A DNA stretch of 64,000 bases from Streptomyces sp. SPB074 (GCF_000154905.1 NZ_GG770539.1:6149773-6213772), one strand, 5' to 3'. Positions 7,917 through 17,618 are shown, counted from the stretch's first letter. The notes: generated by a model not told the origin, from the letters alone. A program made the numbers and translations.

Positions 7917-8053
7917 AACGGCTTGTCCTACTTTGACACACACGCCTGCCCGGACAGGCCCGGACAGCGGGACAGCACCCGCACGGGCGCAGTCCCGGGC
8001 AGGTGCGTACCCACGGCCGGACATGGGCGAAGGGGTGTCCGGACCGTGTCCGG

Positions 8054-8785
8054 TCAGCCGTACAGCTCCACAATCACGATGCCGTTCCCCCCGGTCCCCC
8101 CAGCCTCCGCCGACCCGTTCAGCGAGAGGGCACCTCCGGCGCCCGCACCGTAGCCACGCGTGGACGTGCCCGGTCCCGCAGTCGAGCGCCCCAGCCCGCC
8201 CGTCCCCATGAACGAGTCACCGCCGAAACCCGCGTAGCCGTTGGTGCCCGACAAGCGCAGCGCCGTCCCCGACGCGCCCCCGCCCATGTTCACTTCACCC
8301 GTCCCCGCGAGAGGCCCGGCCACACCCGAGCTGGTGGTGATCGCCACGCCCGAATCCATGTTCGCTGTGCCGCCGTCCCCTCCGTTCGCTACCACGAAGC
8401 CGCCGAAGCTGCTCGTGCCGCCCGGCCCGCCCGCCGCGTTCGCGCCCCCCGCCGTGCCGCCCGCGCCGACCACCACCGACTCGGTAGTGCCGAGGTCGGC
8501 CAGCGCGATCAGCGCCTCCGAATACCCACCGCCAGCGCCACCGGGGCGCGCGATCGTCTGCGAGGCGTCCGCGTCCGCGCCCGCCGAACCCCCGCCGCCG
8601 GCCTGCACCCGGACACGCACGCGGGCCAGCCACGGGTAATCCCCGGGCCGGAACTGGTGGTTTCCGGGCGTCTTGTAGTGGAGGGTCGCGCGGAGCCCCT
8701 GCATGCCCGGGATCAGGCACAGCTCGCCGTCCCGGGACACCGTGAAATAGTCGCCACAGGCGCACACTGCGGATATGAGGATCAC
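8054..8785 (-). CDS. Glycine-rich tail fibre / receptor-binding protein
   Basis: The 243-residue product has a short N-terminal domain with a CACGDYF motif, then from about residue 60 a long Gly/Ala/Ser-rich region (GGGGSAGA, GGAGGGYSEA, GGTAGGANAAGGPGG). It ends in a short beta motif (GIVIVELYG) typical of phage glycine-rich fibre tips. It probably contacts the host envelope. GTG 8785 is preceded by GTCGAG and by start-associated copy 2. Confidence 0.7.
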   Translation of the reverse strand: MILISAVCACGDYFTVSRDGELCLIPGMQGLRATLHYKTPGNHQFRPGDYPWLARVRVRVQAGGGGSAGADADASQTIARPGGAGGGYSEALIALADLGTTESVVVGAGGTAGGANAAGGPGGTSSFGGFVVANGGDGGTANMDSGVAITTSSGVAGPLAGTGEVNMGGGASGTALRLSGTNGYAGFGGDSFMGTGGLGRSTAGPGTSTRGYGAGAGGALSLNGSAEAGGTGGNGIVIVELYG

Positions 8786-8819
8786 CTCGACGTGAGCAAT
8801 GAGCCCGGCCCGAAACCAG
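8786..8819 (-). promoter_or_regulatory. Start-associated box, copy 2 (weak hairpin)
   Basis: A perfect CTGGTTTCGGGCCGGGC box at 8803-8819, immediately before the fibre gene. Only a short TCAC/GTGA pairing involving the GTG start is visible, so the hairpin is weaker here. TAGGCT lies about 10 nt upstream of the box. Confidence 0.6.
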
Positions 8820-8832
8820 CGGCGAGAAGAGC

Positions 8833-9687
8833 CTAGCCGCTCGTCCTAGCCCACCCCCAGTTCTTGCCCGTGACCACGTTGCTGATCGTTGAGGTGTCCA
8901 CCCCGTACGCGGTCGCCAATGCGCTCTGGCGCTCTTCATCCCGGTAGCGCTCGTGGATCTCCATGACCTGGGTGAGCGTCAACTTCGCGGCACCGTGCCT
9001 TTCTCCACGTGTGCTGCGGTCTGACTCCACCATGTCTGTCATGTTCTGACGGTGGTCGCCGAGATATAGATGCCGTACGTTGACGCACCCTTCGTCACCC
9101 CTGTGGCAGGTGTGGAGCACGTGCCGTTCGCCAGGGTTGCCGTTGGCGATCACCCACACGGCCCGGGAGGCCGTCATGGCGTCGCCCTCGTGGGTGACGG
9201 TGAGTCGCCCACCCTCGGAGTTCGGCAGCAGGATGCAGTCGGTTGCTTCCGCGAGAGCAGCCGCCCGAAGCTGGGCCTGCACTTCCCCCTTCGGACGCTG
9301 CTTCACGCGCACTGCAAGGGGAGAGCCGTGCCGCTCCCACCTGGCGTGGTGCTTCTTGCACCACACGTCGCTGGTGAGCCGGTGCGTGGCAGGATTGGTG
9401 CACCGCTTGCTGTCTTCGACCACCGTGCAGACCAGGGGTTCACGCTGGCGCGGCACCGAATAGCGAGCGCGGTTACGGCACTTCAGAGAGCAGAGCTTGG
9501 CGTCCTTGCGGCGACCTGACATGTCAGTGCCGCATACGGCGCAACTTCGCGGTGTCGGGGTTGCGGCGTTGGCCTGCGTCATGGCGGTGTCGCCGTTGCG
9601 TTGCCGTCGGGCGAAGCTCCGGTGACATCGGCAGCGTACGGCGGAAAGCTCATCGCACCCGCCGAAGGAGCACGTATTCTCGTCCAC
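8833..9687 (-). CDS. HNH homing endonuclease
   Basis: The 284-residue product starts with a degenerate zinc repeat (CSFGGC...RCRCH), then has a CAVCGTDM...LCSLKCRNRAR knuckle and a third repeat (RCTNPATHRLTSDVWCKKHHARW). The HNH core is VLHTCHRGDEGCVNVRHLYLGDHRQNM, and a C-terminal helix-turn-helix (QSALATAYGVDTSTISNVVTG) should bind DNA. This layout is typical of free-standing HNH genes inserted between phage genes. I prefer GTG 9687 because the first repeat is then included and GAGG precedes it; ATG 9582 is an alternative. Confidence 0.75.
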   Translation of the reverse strand: MDENTCSFGGCDELSAVRCRCHRSFARRQRNGDTAMTQANAATPTPRSCAVCGTDMSGRRKDAKLCSLKCRNRARYSVPRQREPLVCTVVEDSKRCTNPATHRLTSDVWCKKHHARWERHGSPLAVRVKQRPKGEVQAQLRAAALAEATDCILLPNSEGGRLTVTHEGDAMTASRAVWVIANGNPGERHVLHTCHRGDEGCVNVRHLYLGDHRQNMTDMVESDRSTRGERHGAAKLTLTQVMEIHERYRDEERQSALATAYGVDTSTISNVVTGKNWGWARTSG

Positions 9688-9759
9688 GTCGGACCTCGCA
9701 TCAGGTTCGTCAAAGGCCCCCGCGCGGTTGCCGCCGTCGCGGGGGAAATATCCGGCATT

Positions 9760-10290
9760 CTATCGGTCAATCCCGTTGTCCCTTAGGGGCTTGGGTCCCG
9801 GCGTCGCGGCGCTATCGCTCGTCGTCAGGATGCACGAGGCGCTCACGTGGACGGCAACTCCCGCTCCGGCCAGGACCGGTCGTGAGCCGAGCCGCCACAC
9901 CGCTACCACGGCGCCTTCGGCCGCCACCTTCTCGACGACCGCGAGGTGCGGTCCCGACCCGGCCGGAGCCTCCACGACCGCCCCGACCACCATCGCCTGG
10001 CGCACGCCGTCCCACCTCCACACCGCCCGGCCGTCCGCGTCCGTCTTCAACACGGCCGCCAGCACCACCGTCCCCGACCGCCCGCGCGGGCCCGGAGGAC
10101 CAGGCGGGCCCGGGGGCCCCGGCCGCACCAACTCCTCTCGCGCCGGTTCCGAGCCCGGCCCCGCCTCGCCGCTCCCCGGCGACCGCCGCCGCCGGTTCTC
10201 CATCCGCCGCGTCCGCCGGTCCAGGTCCCGCAGCACACCACCCAGCGGGCTCCCCACCGCCCGCCGCGCGGCCGTCCCGCGCGCGCCCAC
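9760..10290 (-). CDS. Collagen-like tail protein
   Basis: The 176-residue product has a basic N-terminus, a short collagen-like run of Gly-Pro-Pro triplets (about residues 57-68) and a C-terminal beta-rich segment of roughly 100 residues. A similar layout occurs at 23734-24093. Collagen triplets in phage proteins usually trimerise fibres. Its GTG lies just after the upstream tail gene's stop (TGAGGTG). Confidence 0.6.
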   Translation of the reverse strand: MGARGTAARRAVGSPLGGVLRDLDRRTRRMENRRRRSPGSGEAGPGSEPAREELVRPGPPGPPGPPGPRGRSGTVVLAAVLKTDADGRAVWRWDGVRQAMVVGAVVEAPAGSGPHLAVVEKVAAEGAVVAVWRLGSRPVLAGAGVAVHVSASCILTTSDSAATPGPKPLRDNGIDR

Positions 10291-10291
10291 C

Positions 10292-11320
10292 TCAAGCCCC
10301 CGCCGGCACGAACTGCACGCTGACCGACTCTCCAGCCCCGCCCGTTTCCTTCACGGTCACTCCCTGGATCTTCAGTGACTGCCGGATCGTCCGGCACGTC
10401 GTCGTCGTGGCCACATCCACGCACCACCCCGGAACGAGACTGGGCACATCCACCCCCGCGTCCGGGGCGAGCGTCGTCTGCTGCGAAGTGTCGATGAACG
10501 TCGGCGCCGGGTTCGAGCCGCGAAGCCGCGACCGCGCCGCCGCCTCCGCTGACTGATCGTCGAGGATCGACGTCTCCTCGACCACCCGCTCCAAGAGCCC
10601 GTAGTACGGGTCAAGCCCGCCCGCCGCCCCGACAACATCAGGCTCCTCGTCCTGGCCCTCGCGCCCGTGCACGACCCACCGCGTAGCCGCCGACGCCCCG
10701 TCCTCCGCGACCGACAGGCCGCTGGGGAAGTCCTCGTCCGTCAGCGACCCGACGCGCTGGCAGTGATCCTCCGGCATCAGCAGAATCCGCCGGCCGACCG
10801 CCGTGAAGTCCAAACCGGTGCGGGCGAGGTCGCGAAGATGCTCGCCGCTCTGCCCCACATCCCGCTGGTACTCCCGGTCACCGCGGATACGGGTCGGCGC
10901 CACGATCTGCACCTCGTGCCCCGGGTCATCCGGCGCGAAGGCGTCCCGGATCAGCCACTGCGCGATCGTCGTGAGGTCCGCGCCGGACCACAGGCGATCT
11001 TCGTGCGGCACGCGCCAGTCCAGCCACGTCAGGACGTCCGCCGCCTCGATCGTCACCCCGGACCGCGTCCACGTCGGCGTCAGGACTGGCCCCTCCCAGA
11101 CGAGGTGCCCATCGCGGTAGATCACCAGCCGGTGCCGCCACGCCCGCACCTGCGCGAGACGCGCGCAGCAGTCGCCGTCGGGGAGGATCGTGACCTTCGC
11201 CGAGGAGGCGTCGTCGAGGGCACGGGTCCATTCCACATCGGTGAGCACGGTCGCCTCGGTGAGGACCGCGCCACCCCGGTCCACGAGCTGGGCGGTATGC
11301 CGACCACAGCCAACGGGCAC
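10292..11320 (-). CDS. Minor tail protein
   Basis: A 342-residue protein starting MPVGCGRHTAQLVDRG. It contains blocks such as TKVTILPDGDCC-like and VYRDGHLVWEGPV typical of Siphoviridae minor tail (tail-tip) proteins. I shortened the reading from 11494 to GTG 11320 because GGGAGGGG lies 6 nt upstream and because the start-associated box sits just before; the extra N-terminus overlaps an opposite-strand gene. Confidence 0.65.
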   Translation of the reverse strand: MPVGCGRHTAQLVDRGGAVLTEATVLTDVEWTRALDDASSAKVTILPDGDCCARLAQVRAWRHRLVIYRDGHLVWEGPVLTPTWTRSGVTIEAADVLTWLDWRVPHEDRLWSGADLTTIAQWLIRDAFAPDDPGHEVQIVAPTRIRGDREYQRDVGQSGEHLRDLARTGLDFTAVGRRILLMPEDHCQRVGSLTDEDFPSGLSVAEDGASAATRWVVHGREGQDEEPDVVGAAGGLDPYYGLLERVVEETSILDDQSAEAAARSRLRGSNPAPTFIDTSQQTTLAPDAGVDVPSLVPGWCVDVATTTTCRTIRQSLKIQGVTVKETGGAGESVSVQFVPAGA

Positions 11321-11362
11321 ATCAGACCCCTCCCACGCGCGAAGAGCCCGGCCCGAAACCAG
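11321..11362 (-). promoter_or_regulatory. Start-associated box, copy 3 (weak hairpin)
   Basis: CTGGTTTCGGGCCGGGC at 11346-11362. A possible CGGGC/GCCCG pairing spans the GTG start region, but no strong local hairpin is evident. TATCGT lies about 10 nt upstream of the box. Confidence 0.55.
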
Positions 11363-11424
11363 CGGCACCACGACGATACGGGGAATACGTTCCACCGTGC
11401 CGTCACCTTCGGCATGATGCCGAC

Positions 11425-11916
11425 ATGGATGCAGCAACATGGGTCGCCGCAGGCGCCGGACTGACCGGCACGGTCCTCGGCGGGGCGATATCAACCTGGT
11501 CAGCGCTCGTCACCCAGAAGCGCACTGCCGCCTCGCTACAGGACGAGAAGAAGCGGGACCGGGCAAGGAGCGCGGCTGAAGAGATCCTGGAACAAACTGC
11601 GCTCTTCACCTTCGCTGGAGGCGAAGACCGAACTCCGACGAGACAAGCTCTCTCCCGAGTGCATCGTCTTGTCCAACACATCTCGCAAACGGAGGTGCGA
11701 ATACGTATCGAGGAGGATGCGTTTTTGCTCGCCGGACGGCCTTCCGACGATCCCCGATCAACAGCGCAGCGCCTAGCTGACTACGCCATCGTGAACCGCG
11801 ACATCCATGTCGTGTTGGGCGCCTACCTGCGAGACGAACCGTGGCCCCCTCAAGCCGAGCGTATCGGGCAGATCCGTCGGCTGTACACCAACATCGGTTG
11901 GCGATCGGACAGGTGA
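11425..11916 (+). CDS. Plus-strand membrane-anchored protein (moron-like)
   Basis: A 163-residue protein with one N-terminal membrane helix (about residues 5-28) followed by a charged, helical cytoplasmic domain (KKRDRARSAAEEILEQ onward). The gene stands alone on the plus strand between two minus-strand tail genes, and its codon use is less GC-extreme than its neighbours. That is typical of a moron expressed in the lysogen. Superinfection exclusion is a guess. Confidence 0.65.
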   Translation: MDAATWVAAGAGLTGTVLGGAISTWSALVTQKRTAASLQDEKKRDRARSAAEEILEQTALFTFAGGEDRTPTRQALSRVHRLVQHISQTEVRIRIEEDAFLLAGRPSDDPRSTAQRLADYAIVNRDIHVVLGAYLRDEPWPPQAERIGQIRRLYTNIGWRSDR

Positions 11917-11923
11917 AGGTAGG

Positions 11924-13381
11924 TCAGTACTCCCGGCCGGAGAGCGAGATGGACAACGAGGCGTCCGCGGCGGGGGTAACGATCGCGTCGGCCTCGACGA
12001 GGACGCAGTACCGCGCGCAGTCCAGCAGCGGGAAAGCGAGCGGCAGCCCATCGCGACCGTACGCGTCCGTGCTCGTCCCGTACGCCCCCGCGCACTCCAC
12101 GGTCGCCCGGCCCACCTGCCCGTCGAGAGTGAGCACGCCGCCCGCTGGTACGTACCCGATCTCGAAGACACTGTGCGGGCGGCACCGCTCCTCCTCCGCG
12201 ACCTGAGCGCACGTCATGCCCTCATGCGTGGAGCTCCGCTCGAAGAAGGAGACGGTGACCCGGCGCAGCTCCCGGCTCCCCGCGTGCACCTCGATCATCG
12301 GCACCGACCCGAACCAGCGCGGCCAGTCGCTCAAGTCCAGCTCGTACGCCTGAGAGTTCACCGCGAGTGCGCGCCGGAAGCAGGTCTCCGGCGGGGGCGG
12401 AACCGGCGGGGCGGGCGTGGTGCACGAGGGGTCGCCGCAGACGTCCCGCTCGTCCGGGCACTCCGCGAGCCGACACGTCGCGCAGGGGCGCTCGGTCAGG
12501 CTGTCGTCCAGCCAGACGACCGAGCAGTCAACCTCGGAGCCGTCGCCCTCGGCGGCCTCGACCCTCACCGTCCCCGGCGCGCACGCCGCGTCCGTGAGCT
12601 CCAGACAGACCGGCTCGGGCGCCAGCGGCTCGTCCTTCGGATGCACGCACCACACGACGCACTCCGACCCGTCGTCGGTCGGCACCTCCACGTCCAGCAC
12701 CCGCACTGGATCGGTCCACGCCCACGGCGTACCGGCAGTGAGGACGAACTCGACCTGGAGCATGTCCGCTCCGACGGAGCAGCCGCCGGAGCCGGAGCAG
12801 CCCCCGCCACCGTGCCGCGCCGTCACGGTGGGCCCCGAGACGAGCGCGACGCGCCGCAGCGTCCGCCGATGCCGGGCCGCGAACTCCTCCGGATCGGCAG
12901 CCTCCCCGCTCGGGCAGCAGTTGAACAGGCTGAGGCAGTCCCCGCCGCACCCCGGGCCCGTACACCCCTCCAGGGCGCGCCCGAGCCAGCGCAGCCCGTA
13001 CTCCACCCCGCAGCACGAGGAGCCCAGGAGGACGCCGCTGACCGTGAGGGTGCGGGCCCCGACGTTGGCCGGGCCGAGCGCGGCGCCCCCGGTCACCGCT
13101 GCCGAAACGGAGCGGCTGACGGGGGAGTCGTCGATGCCCTTCACGTCCAGGACCAGGAGCCCGGCGAAGTCGGCGGACTCCGGGACGTCCGGGTCCCACC
13201 ACGGCGCCGCGTCCTCCTCGGGCGTGGTGTACGGCTCATCGCCCACCAGGGCCGCGTCGAAGGTCTCGCAGCCGCACGGAGATGCCTCGGTGAGCGGACT
13301 TCCCACTGTCTCCAAGTAGCGGGAGAGCCGCGCGTGGTTGGCGATTTCGGTCCCGCTCAGGGTCAGGTACCACTCCAGCAC
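11924..13381 (-). CDS. Cysteine-rich minor tail protein
   Basis: The 485-residue product has many cysteine clusters (SSCCGVEYG, TGPGCGGDCLSLFNCCP, GGGCSGSGGCSVG, CATCRLAECPDERDVCGDPSC). It is placed after the tape measure, where distal-tail proteins are usual. The N-terminal part (MLEWYLTLSGTEIANHARLS) looks like a tail-tip fold. It starts at GTG 13381 with GAAGGG about 9 nt upstream, inside the 3' arm of the start-associated hairpin. Confidence 0.65.
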   Translation of the reverse strand: MLEWYLTLSGTEIANHARLSRYLETVGSPLTEASPCGCETFDAALVGDEPYTTPEEDAAPWWDPDVPESADFAGLLVLDVKGIDDSPVSRSVSAAVTGGAALGPANVGARTLTVSGVLLGSSCCGVEYGLRWLGRALEGCTGPGCGGDCLSLFNCCPSGEAADPEEFAARHRRTLRRVALVSGPTVTARHGGGGCSGSGGCSVGADMLQVEFVLTAGTPWAWTDPVRVLDVEVPTDDGSECVVWCVHPKDEPLAPEPVCLELTDAACAPGTVRVEAAEGDGSEVDCSVVWLDDSLTERPCATCRLAECPDERDVCGDPSCTTPAPPVPPPPETCFRRALAVNSQAYELDLSDWPRWFGSVPMIEVHAGSRELRRVTVSFFERSSTHEGMTCAQVAEEERCRPHSVFEIGYVPAGGVLTLDGQVGRATVECAGAYGTSTDAYGRDGLPLAFPLLDCARYCVLVEADAIVTPAADASLSISLSGREY

Positions 13382-13424
13382 GGACGCGCGCCCTTCTCAT
13401 GCGAAGAGCCCGGCCCGGAACCAG
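13382..13424 (-). promoter_or_regulatory. Start-associated box plus hairpin, copy 4
   Basis: CTGGTTCCGGGCCGGGC at 13408-13424. GCTCTTC (13403-13409) pairs with GAAGGGC (13390-13396), with one G-U pair, around a 6-nt loop; the 3' arm contains the ribosome binding site. TACCCT lies about 11 nt upstream of the box. Confidence 0.65.
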
Positions 13425-13824
13425 CGGCGTGGTCAAGGGTAGGCCGAAGGGTGCGCGACCAGCCGCACGCATCCGGCATGCGCGGTGACCCAGATCACAA
13501 CCCTCGATGGTTGTTTAGCAAGTTTGCTTGCGCTCGGCGGGCAACTGTGCATTCAGGCATTTGCCCAGCTATAAGGCCGTCGCGAACCTGACGGCCCGTC
13601 GGTTACGTCACGCCGAACACGATTGGGAGAGGCGTGGACCACGCAGTGTCCACCTTCACACCGCGCTCGAAGTAGTTGCGCTAGGGGGTCCCGCGGTGGG
13701 CGAATTAGGTGACGCCCAGTCAGGGCACCCCAGCGTCCACGCAGCAGCTGCATAAAGCTGCGGCCCCCTGCCACGAACAAGGGGCCGCTGGGTATGACTC
13801 TTCGAACGGAAAGGTAATACCGCC
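13425..13824. other. 400-bp non-coding region
   Basis: No convincing gene on either strand. It contains a GC hairpin GCGGCCCC...GGGGCCGC near 13758-13785 and less GC-rich patches (around 13500-13530), and should hold the promoter of the plus-strand gene at 13825. Any promoter assignment would be a guess. Confidence 0.5.
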
Positions 13825-14169
13825 ATGCCTCACGGTACCGGCAGACAGCCAGACCGCAAGACCGGCACAGGGGAGACCCACCTCACGCGGGCCCTGCACC
13901 GCCTCACGCGCGCCGCGTCCAGTGCCGCGACCGCCGTGTGCCGCCTCATACGCATCGCGTCCCGCGCCGCGACCATCCTGGCCATCCGCATCATGCTCAG
14001 GCCGCGCCGCTACCTCGCCACCGCCTGCGGCGCGACGGCCACCCTCGCCCTCGGCGTCGGTCTCTTCTCCGGGGCCGTGAGCGCCGAGAGGACGACTGCC
14101 CTGGCCACAGCCGTCGCGGCTGGCGCGGCCATCACCAGCAGGGGCGGCCCCGGGCCCGACCGACGCTGA
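13825..14169 (+). CDS. Small basic membrane protein (plus-strand insert)
   Basis: A 114-residue protein: basic N-terminal half (many Arg, amphipathic) followed by a hydrophobic segment at about residues 75-95 and a Gly/Pro tail. AAAGG lies 12 nt before the ATG. It sits between minor tail and tape-measure genes on the opposite strand, like the other plus-strand inserts. Holin-like or exclusion roles are possible; not recognised. Confidence 0.5.
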   Translation: MPHGTGRQPDRKTGTGETHLTRALHRLTRAASSAATAVCRLIRIASRAATILAIRIMLRPRRYLATACGATATLALGVGLFSGAVSAERTTALATAVAAGAAITSRGGPGPDRR

Positions 14170-14177
14170 CCCCACGC

Positions 14178-14203
14178 GGTGGCCCCGCCCGCAGGGCGGG
14201 CCC
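14178..14203. terminator. Hairpin between convergent genes
   Basis: A CCCGCCC/GGGCGGG stem with a 3-nt loop, between the small plus-strand gene and the tape-measure stop. Both convergent units could use it. Confidence 0.45.
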
Positions 14204-14213
14204 CGGCCGCCGG

Positions 14214-17200
14214 TCAGATCCCGGCCGACAAGGCGAGACGGTCGATCACTCGGTGAGCCGTCGTCTCGGCGGACCCGACCTCGTGCAGGTTCCACGTGTG
14301 GTGATGCACCGAGCGAGGCCCGACAGGCGCCGGAGCGGGCCCGGCGTCCGCGCCGATCACCTGGAGCAGCCCGGAGTGCTCGACGAGCTGCCGCGCGCGC
14401 TGCGGGCGGGTCAAGGGGATGATGACCTCACGCCCTGCCTCGCCTACGAGCGCCGGTGTCGGGCCGTCCACGATGCCGCCGTTCGCGAAGGGCAGCAGCT
14501 TCCGTACCGGGCCGGGCAAGCCGTTCTTGATCTTGCCGATGATCCGGCCGCCGATGTCCCCGATACTCGCCACGATCCGCCCTCCCAGCCCCGAGAACAT
14601 CGAAACGACACCGCTGATCAGGCTGCTCACCGCGGACCGTGCAGAACCGGCGGCCGAGCGGAACACGCCCGCGATGCGACCGGGCAACGAGGCGAGCGCG
14701 CTGCCGATCCGGCCAGGCAGCGACGCGAAGAACGAAACGGCACTCGACCCGAACGAGCGGGCCGTGGAGAGCGCGGAGGTGCCAGCCGACCGGAAGGCCC
14801 CGAGCACGGCACTTCCCAGGCTGGACAAGGCGCCCGCGATCCGTCCGGGCAGGGTGGCGAAGAAGGAGACGGCGCCCGAGGTGAACGAACTGATCGCTGC
14901 CGTGGTCGTGCTGAACCCCGAGACGAAGGCGGAGACGAGGAGGGCCCCGAGGCTCACCAGCGCGTTTGCGATCATGCCGGGCAACTGGAAGAAAAGCCCG
15001 ACGATCCCGGCGAGGGCGGTGAGCACGACGATGCCCAGTCCCGCCACCGCGTTCACGAACAGGTCGACCAGCAGGCCCGGGAGCGCGGCGAGCCCGGCGA
15101 GGATCTGGCCCGGCAGAGCAGTGAAGAAGGTGACCAGCCCGCTCGCCCCGGCCTGGATCGCGGCGACGCCAGCCTGCCAGGCGCCCACGAAGAGCTCGGC
15201 GATCATCGAGCCGAACGCAGTCAGGCCGGCGAGGATCATGCCGGGCAGGCCCACGATGAAGCCGACGACCGCCGAAAGCCCGGTGATCAGGCCGGATGCA
15301 GCGGTGACGATTCCGCTGATGATCGGTACGACCGCGCTGATCGCCAGCCAGGACGCGAAGGCGACCGCGACTTGTAGCACGAGCCCTGCGACCTTCACCA
15401 GTAAGACCGCGATCGGCGACAGCGCGACGACCAGTTCGGCCATTGCGGGGAGCAGCGGCACGATGGCCTGCTGCATCGCCGCGAACGCCTCGACGAGCTG
15501 CGGAACCATCGGTACGAGCGCGCCGGAGATCGACGCGACGACGGGAGCGAGGGCACCGGCGAGCTGCGCTAGTGACCCCGCCACAGACCCGAGGACGGGG
15601 GCAAGCCAGTTGAACAGGCCCCCGAGCGTGCCGCCGCCCGCGAGCAACGGAGCGACCGCTTGCCATAGCGTCTCGAACGCGCCAGAGATCTGCGGCAAAA
15701 TGGGCAACAATGCGCCGGATAGTGCCGAAATGATCGGCTCGAAGAGCTGAGCGAGACTCCCGAGGACGGGAGCGAGAGCCTCGCCCAGGACGCCGACCAG
15801 TTGCCCGGCGAGAGGCAGTAACGGCGCGAGCGCTCCGAGCGCGGCAGCGACCGCGCTACCCAGAGGTGCGAGCGCGGGCCCCAGCGCGCCCAGCCCGTCG
15901 GCGAGCGCCCGCGCGACGGGCATGAGCCCTCCGGCGAGGCTTGCCACGATCTCGGCGACGAGCGGCAGCAGCGGCCCCAGTGACGACAGCAGGGTGGCCA
16001 CCGCCTGCCCCGCACCACCGAGCGCCGGCCCCAACCCCTCGAAGGCCGAGGCCAGCCCTTCCGCGACGCCCGTCAGTGCGGGCGCGATCGCAGCGAGCGC
16101 GGGGCCCAGCGCCTGGACCAGCCCGACCAAGGCGGGGCCCAATGCGGTGAAGACCGGGGCGAGGGCTGGGGCGATGGCCCCGAGCTGCGTGACCAGCGCA
16201 CCGATGATCGGGCCGAGTTGCGCGCCGATCGTGGCGACCGTGCGGAAGACGCTGCCGAGCGCTTCCTGCCCGGCGGCGCTGTTGACGAACTCGCGCGCGC
16301 CGGCCGTCAGATCAGCGAACCGGGCGAGGAGGCCCGCCCCGGCACCCTCCGCAGAGCGGAAGGCGCCGGCGATGATGCTCCCGATGTTCGAGGCGATCGC
16401 GCCGAGCTGCTGGAAGACGCCGAGCGCATCGCGCACCCCGTCCACGGCCCGCCCCGAGGCCGCGAGCGTTGAGAGCCAGGTGCCGAAGTCGGCACCGGTC
16501 TGCGCGATGCGCGCGCCCGCCGCAGGCCCAAACGCCTGGAGGACCGCCCCCGCGATGTCGAGGAAGCCCTTCGTCAGCGGGGCGATGGCGGTGGACAGTC
16601 CGGAGGCGGCGGCGCGGGTGCCCTCCAGGATCGTCCGCAGCGGCGCGAGAGCCTGCTGCGACCCCGCGAACTTCAGCCCCTCACTGGCCGCCCGCCCGAA
16701 CTCGCCTGCCAGGCCAGAGAGTTGAACCCGAAGCGGGAGAAGGTTCTTGAGCGCCCCGGAGATGTCGCCCGCGAACTGCTTGAAGAAGCTCTGCTGGACC
16801 GCCTGCTGGACGGCCGACAGCTCCGGCCGCAGCGCGCGAACCGACTCGACGGCCGACCGCGCGGCCGGCGCCAGCTTCTCCAGCGCCTCCGCGTACTTCC
16901 CGGCATCGTCCCCGAACGCGGCCGACAGCGCCTCGCCGACCCCGAGCGTCGCGAGACGAAGTGTCTGGAGCGTGGCCTGTAGGCCGAGGACAGCGGCCGG
17001 GAGCGCCGCGACGATCCCTGCGGCTGGTGCGAGAGCGGCGAGGAAGGCCCCGATCCCGGAGGCCGCAGAGGCCGCCGAGATCCCGACCGCCCCGAAGATC
17101 AGCAGCCCCTTGAGCGCCCCCGCGAGCTTCCCCGCCATCCCCGTGACGGCGCCCATCGCCCGCCCGAGCCCCTGGCCGAGAACGGACGAAAACCGAGAGA

Positions 17201-17618
17201 GGACCGACCGGTCCAGATCCGGCTCGACACGAACATCAAGCGCGGGCGGACGGTGCGCGCGGACCCGAGCATCGAAGCCCGAGAAGTCCGGGACGACGCG
17301 GACGGAGACTTCCAGCCCGCGCAGCCCCCGGAGCAGGGCCGCGTCGAAGCCCCGCAGGTCGGGCTCGACGGGCACCTCGATCGCGGCGAAGCGCCCCCGC
17401 AGCCCGCGCACCAAGGCCGGGTTGAACCCGCGCAGGTCCGGCTCGACCTGGACCTGGACCCGGATGTCGGACAGTGCCGCGCGCAGGTCCCGCTCGAAGC
17501 CGCGCAGCCCTCGGCGCAGCGCCGCTCTGATCCGGACGCCGAGCGCGCGTGCCTCCTCGGGCACGCCCGAGTCATCCAGCTCGATCCGGATACGTGCAGA
17601 GGCGTCGTCGTCGGCCAC
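14214..17618 (-). CDS. Tail tape-measure protein
   Basis: At 1134 residues this is the longest tail gene except the fibre. The N-terminus has short repeats (VEPDLRGFNPAL / VEPDLRGFDAAL). The middle is a long Ala/Leu/Gly-rich helical region with repeated ALAPVLGSLAQL- and GPALAAIAPAL-like units and many hydrophobic segments (about residues 700-900), the usual plan of a siphovirus tape measure that sets tail length. It lies downstream of frameshifted chaperone genes, as expected. The start is GTG 17618, just after start-associated copy 5. Confidence 0.9.
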   Translation of the reverse strand: MADDDASARIRIELDDSGVPEEARALGVRIRAALRRGLRGFERDLRAALSDIRVQVQVEPDLRGFNPALVRGLRGRFAAIEVPVEPDLRGFDAALLRGLRGLEVSVRVVPDFSGFDARVRAHRPPALDVRVEPDLDRSVLSRFSSVLGQGLGRAMGAVTGMAGKLAGALKGLLIFGAVGISAASAASGIGAFLAALAPAAGIVAALPAAVLGLQATLQTLRLATLGVGEALSAAFGDDAGKYAEALEKLAPAARSAVESVRALRPELSAVQQAVQQSFFKQFAGDISGALKNLLPLRVQLSGLAGEFGRAASEGLKFAGSQQALAPLRTILEGTRAAASGLSTAIAPLTKGFLDIAGAVLQAFGPAAGARIAQTGADFGTWLSTLAASGRAVDGVRDALGVFQQLGAIASNIGSIIAGAFRSAEGAGAGLLARFADLTAGAREFVNSAAGQEALGSVFRTVATIGAQLGPIIGALVTQLGAIAPALAPVFTALGPALVGLVQALGPALAAIAPALTGVAEGLASAFEGLGPALGGAGQAVATLLSSLGPLLPLVAEIVASLAGGLMPVARALADGLGALGPALAPLGSAVAAALGALAPLLPLAGQLVGVLGEALAPVLGSLAQLFEPIISALSGALLPILPQISGAFETLWQAVAPLLAGGGTLGGLFNWLAPVLGSVAGSLAQLAGALAPVVASISGALVPMVPQLVEAFAAMQQAIVPLLPAMAELVVALSPIAVLLVKVAGLVLQVAVAFASWLAISAVVPIISGIVTAASGLITGLSAVVGFIVGLPGMILAGLTAFGSMIAELFVGAWQAGVAAIQAGASGLVTFFTALPGQILAGLAALPGLLVDLFVNAVAGLGIVVLTALAGIVGLFFQLPGMIANALVSLGALLVSAFVSGFSTTTAAISSFTSGAVSFFATLPGRIAGALSSLGSAVLGAFRSAGTSALSTARSFGSSAVSFFASLPGRIGSALASLPGRIAGVFRSAAGSARSAVSSLISGVVSMFSGLGGRIVASIGDIGGRIIGKIKNGLPGPVRKLLPFANGGIVDGPTPALVGEAGREVIIPLTRPQRARQLVEHSGLLQVIGADAGPAPAPVGPRSVHHHTWNLHEVGSAETTAHRVIDRLALSAGI

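Noticed and set aside
7932-7937. TTGACA on the plus strand as a promoter
   Set aside because: No -10 at proper spacing and no plus-strand gene follows; the nearest genes are on the other strand.
13425-13824. A protein gene in the non-coding gap (frames at 13528-13755 and 13709-14080)
   Set aside because: No ribosome binding site, biased composition and overlap with a hairpin and the next real start.
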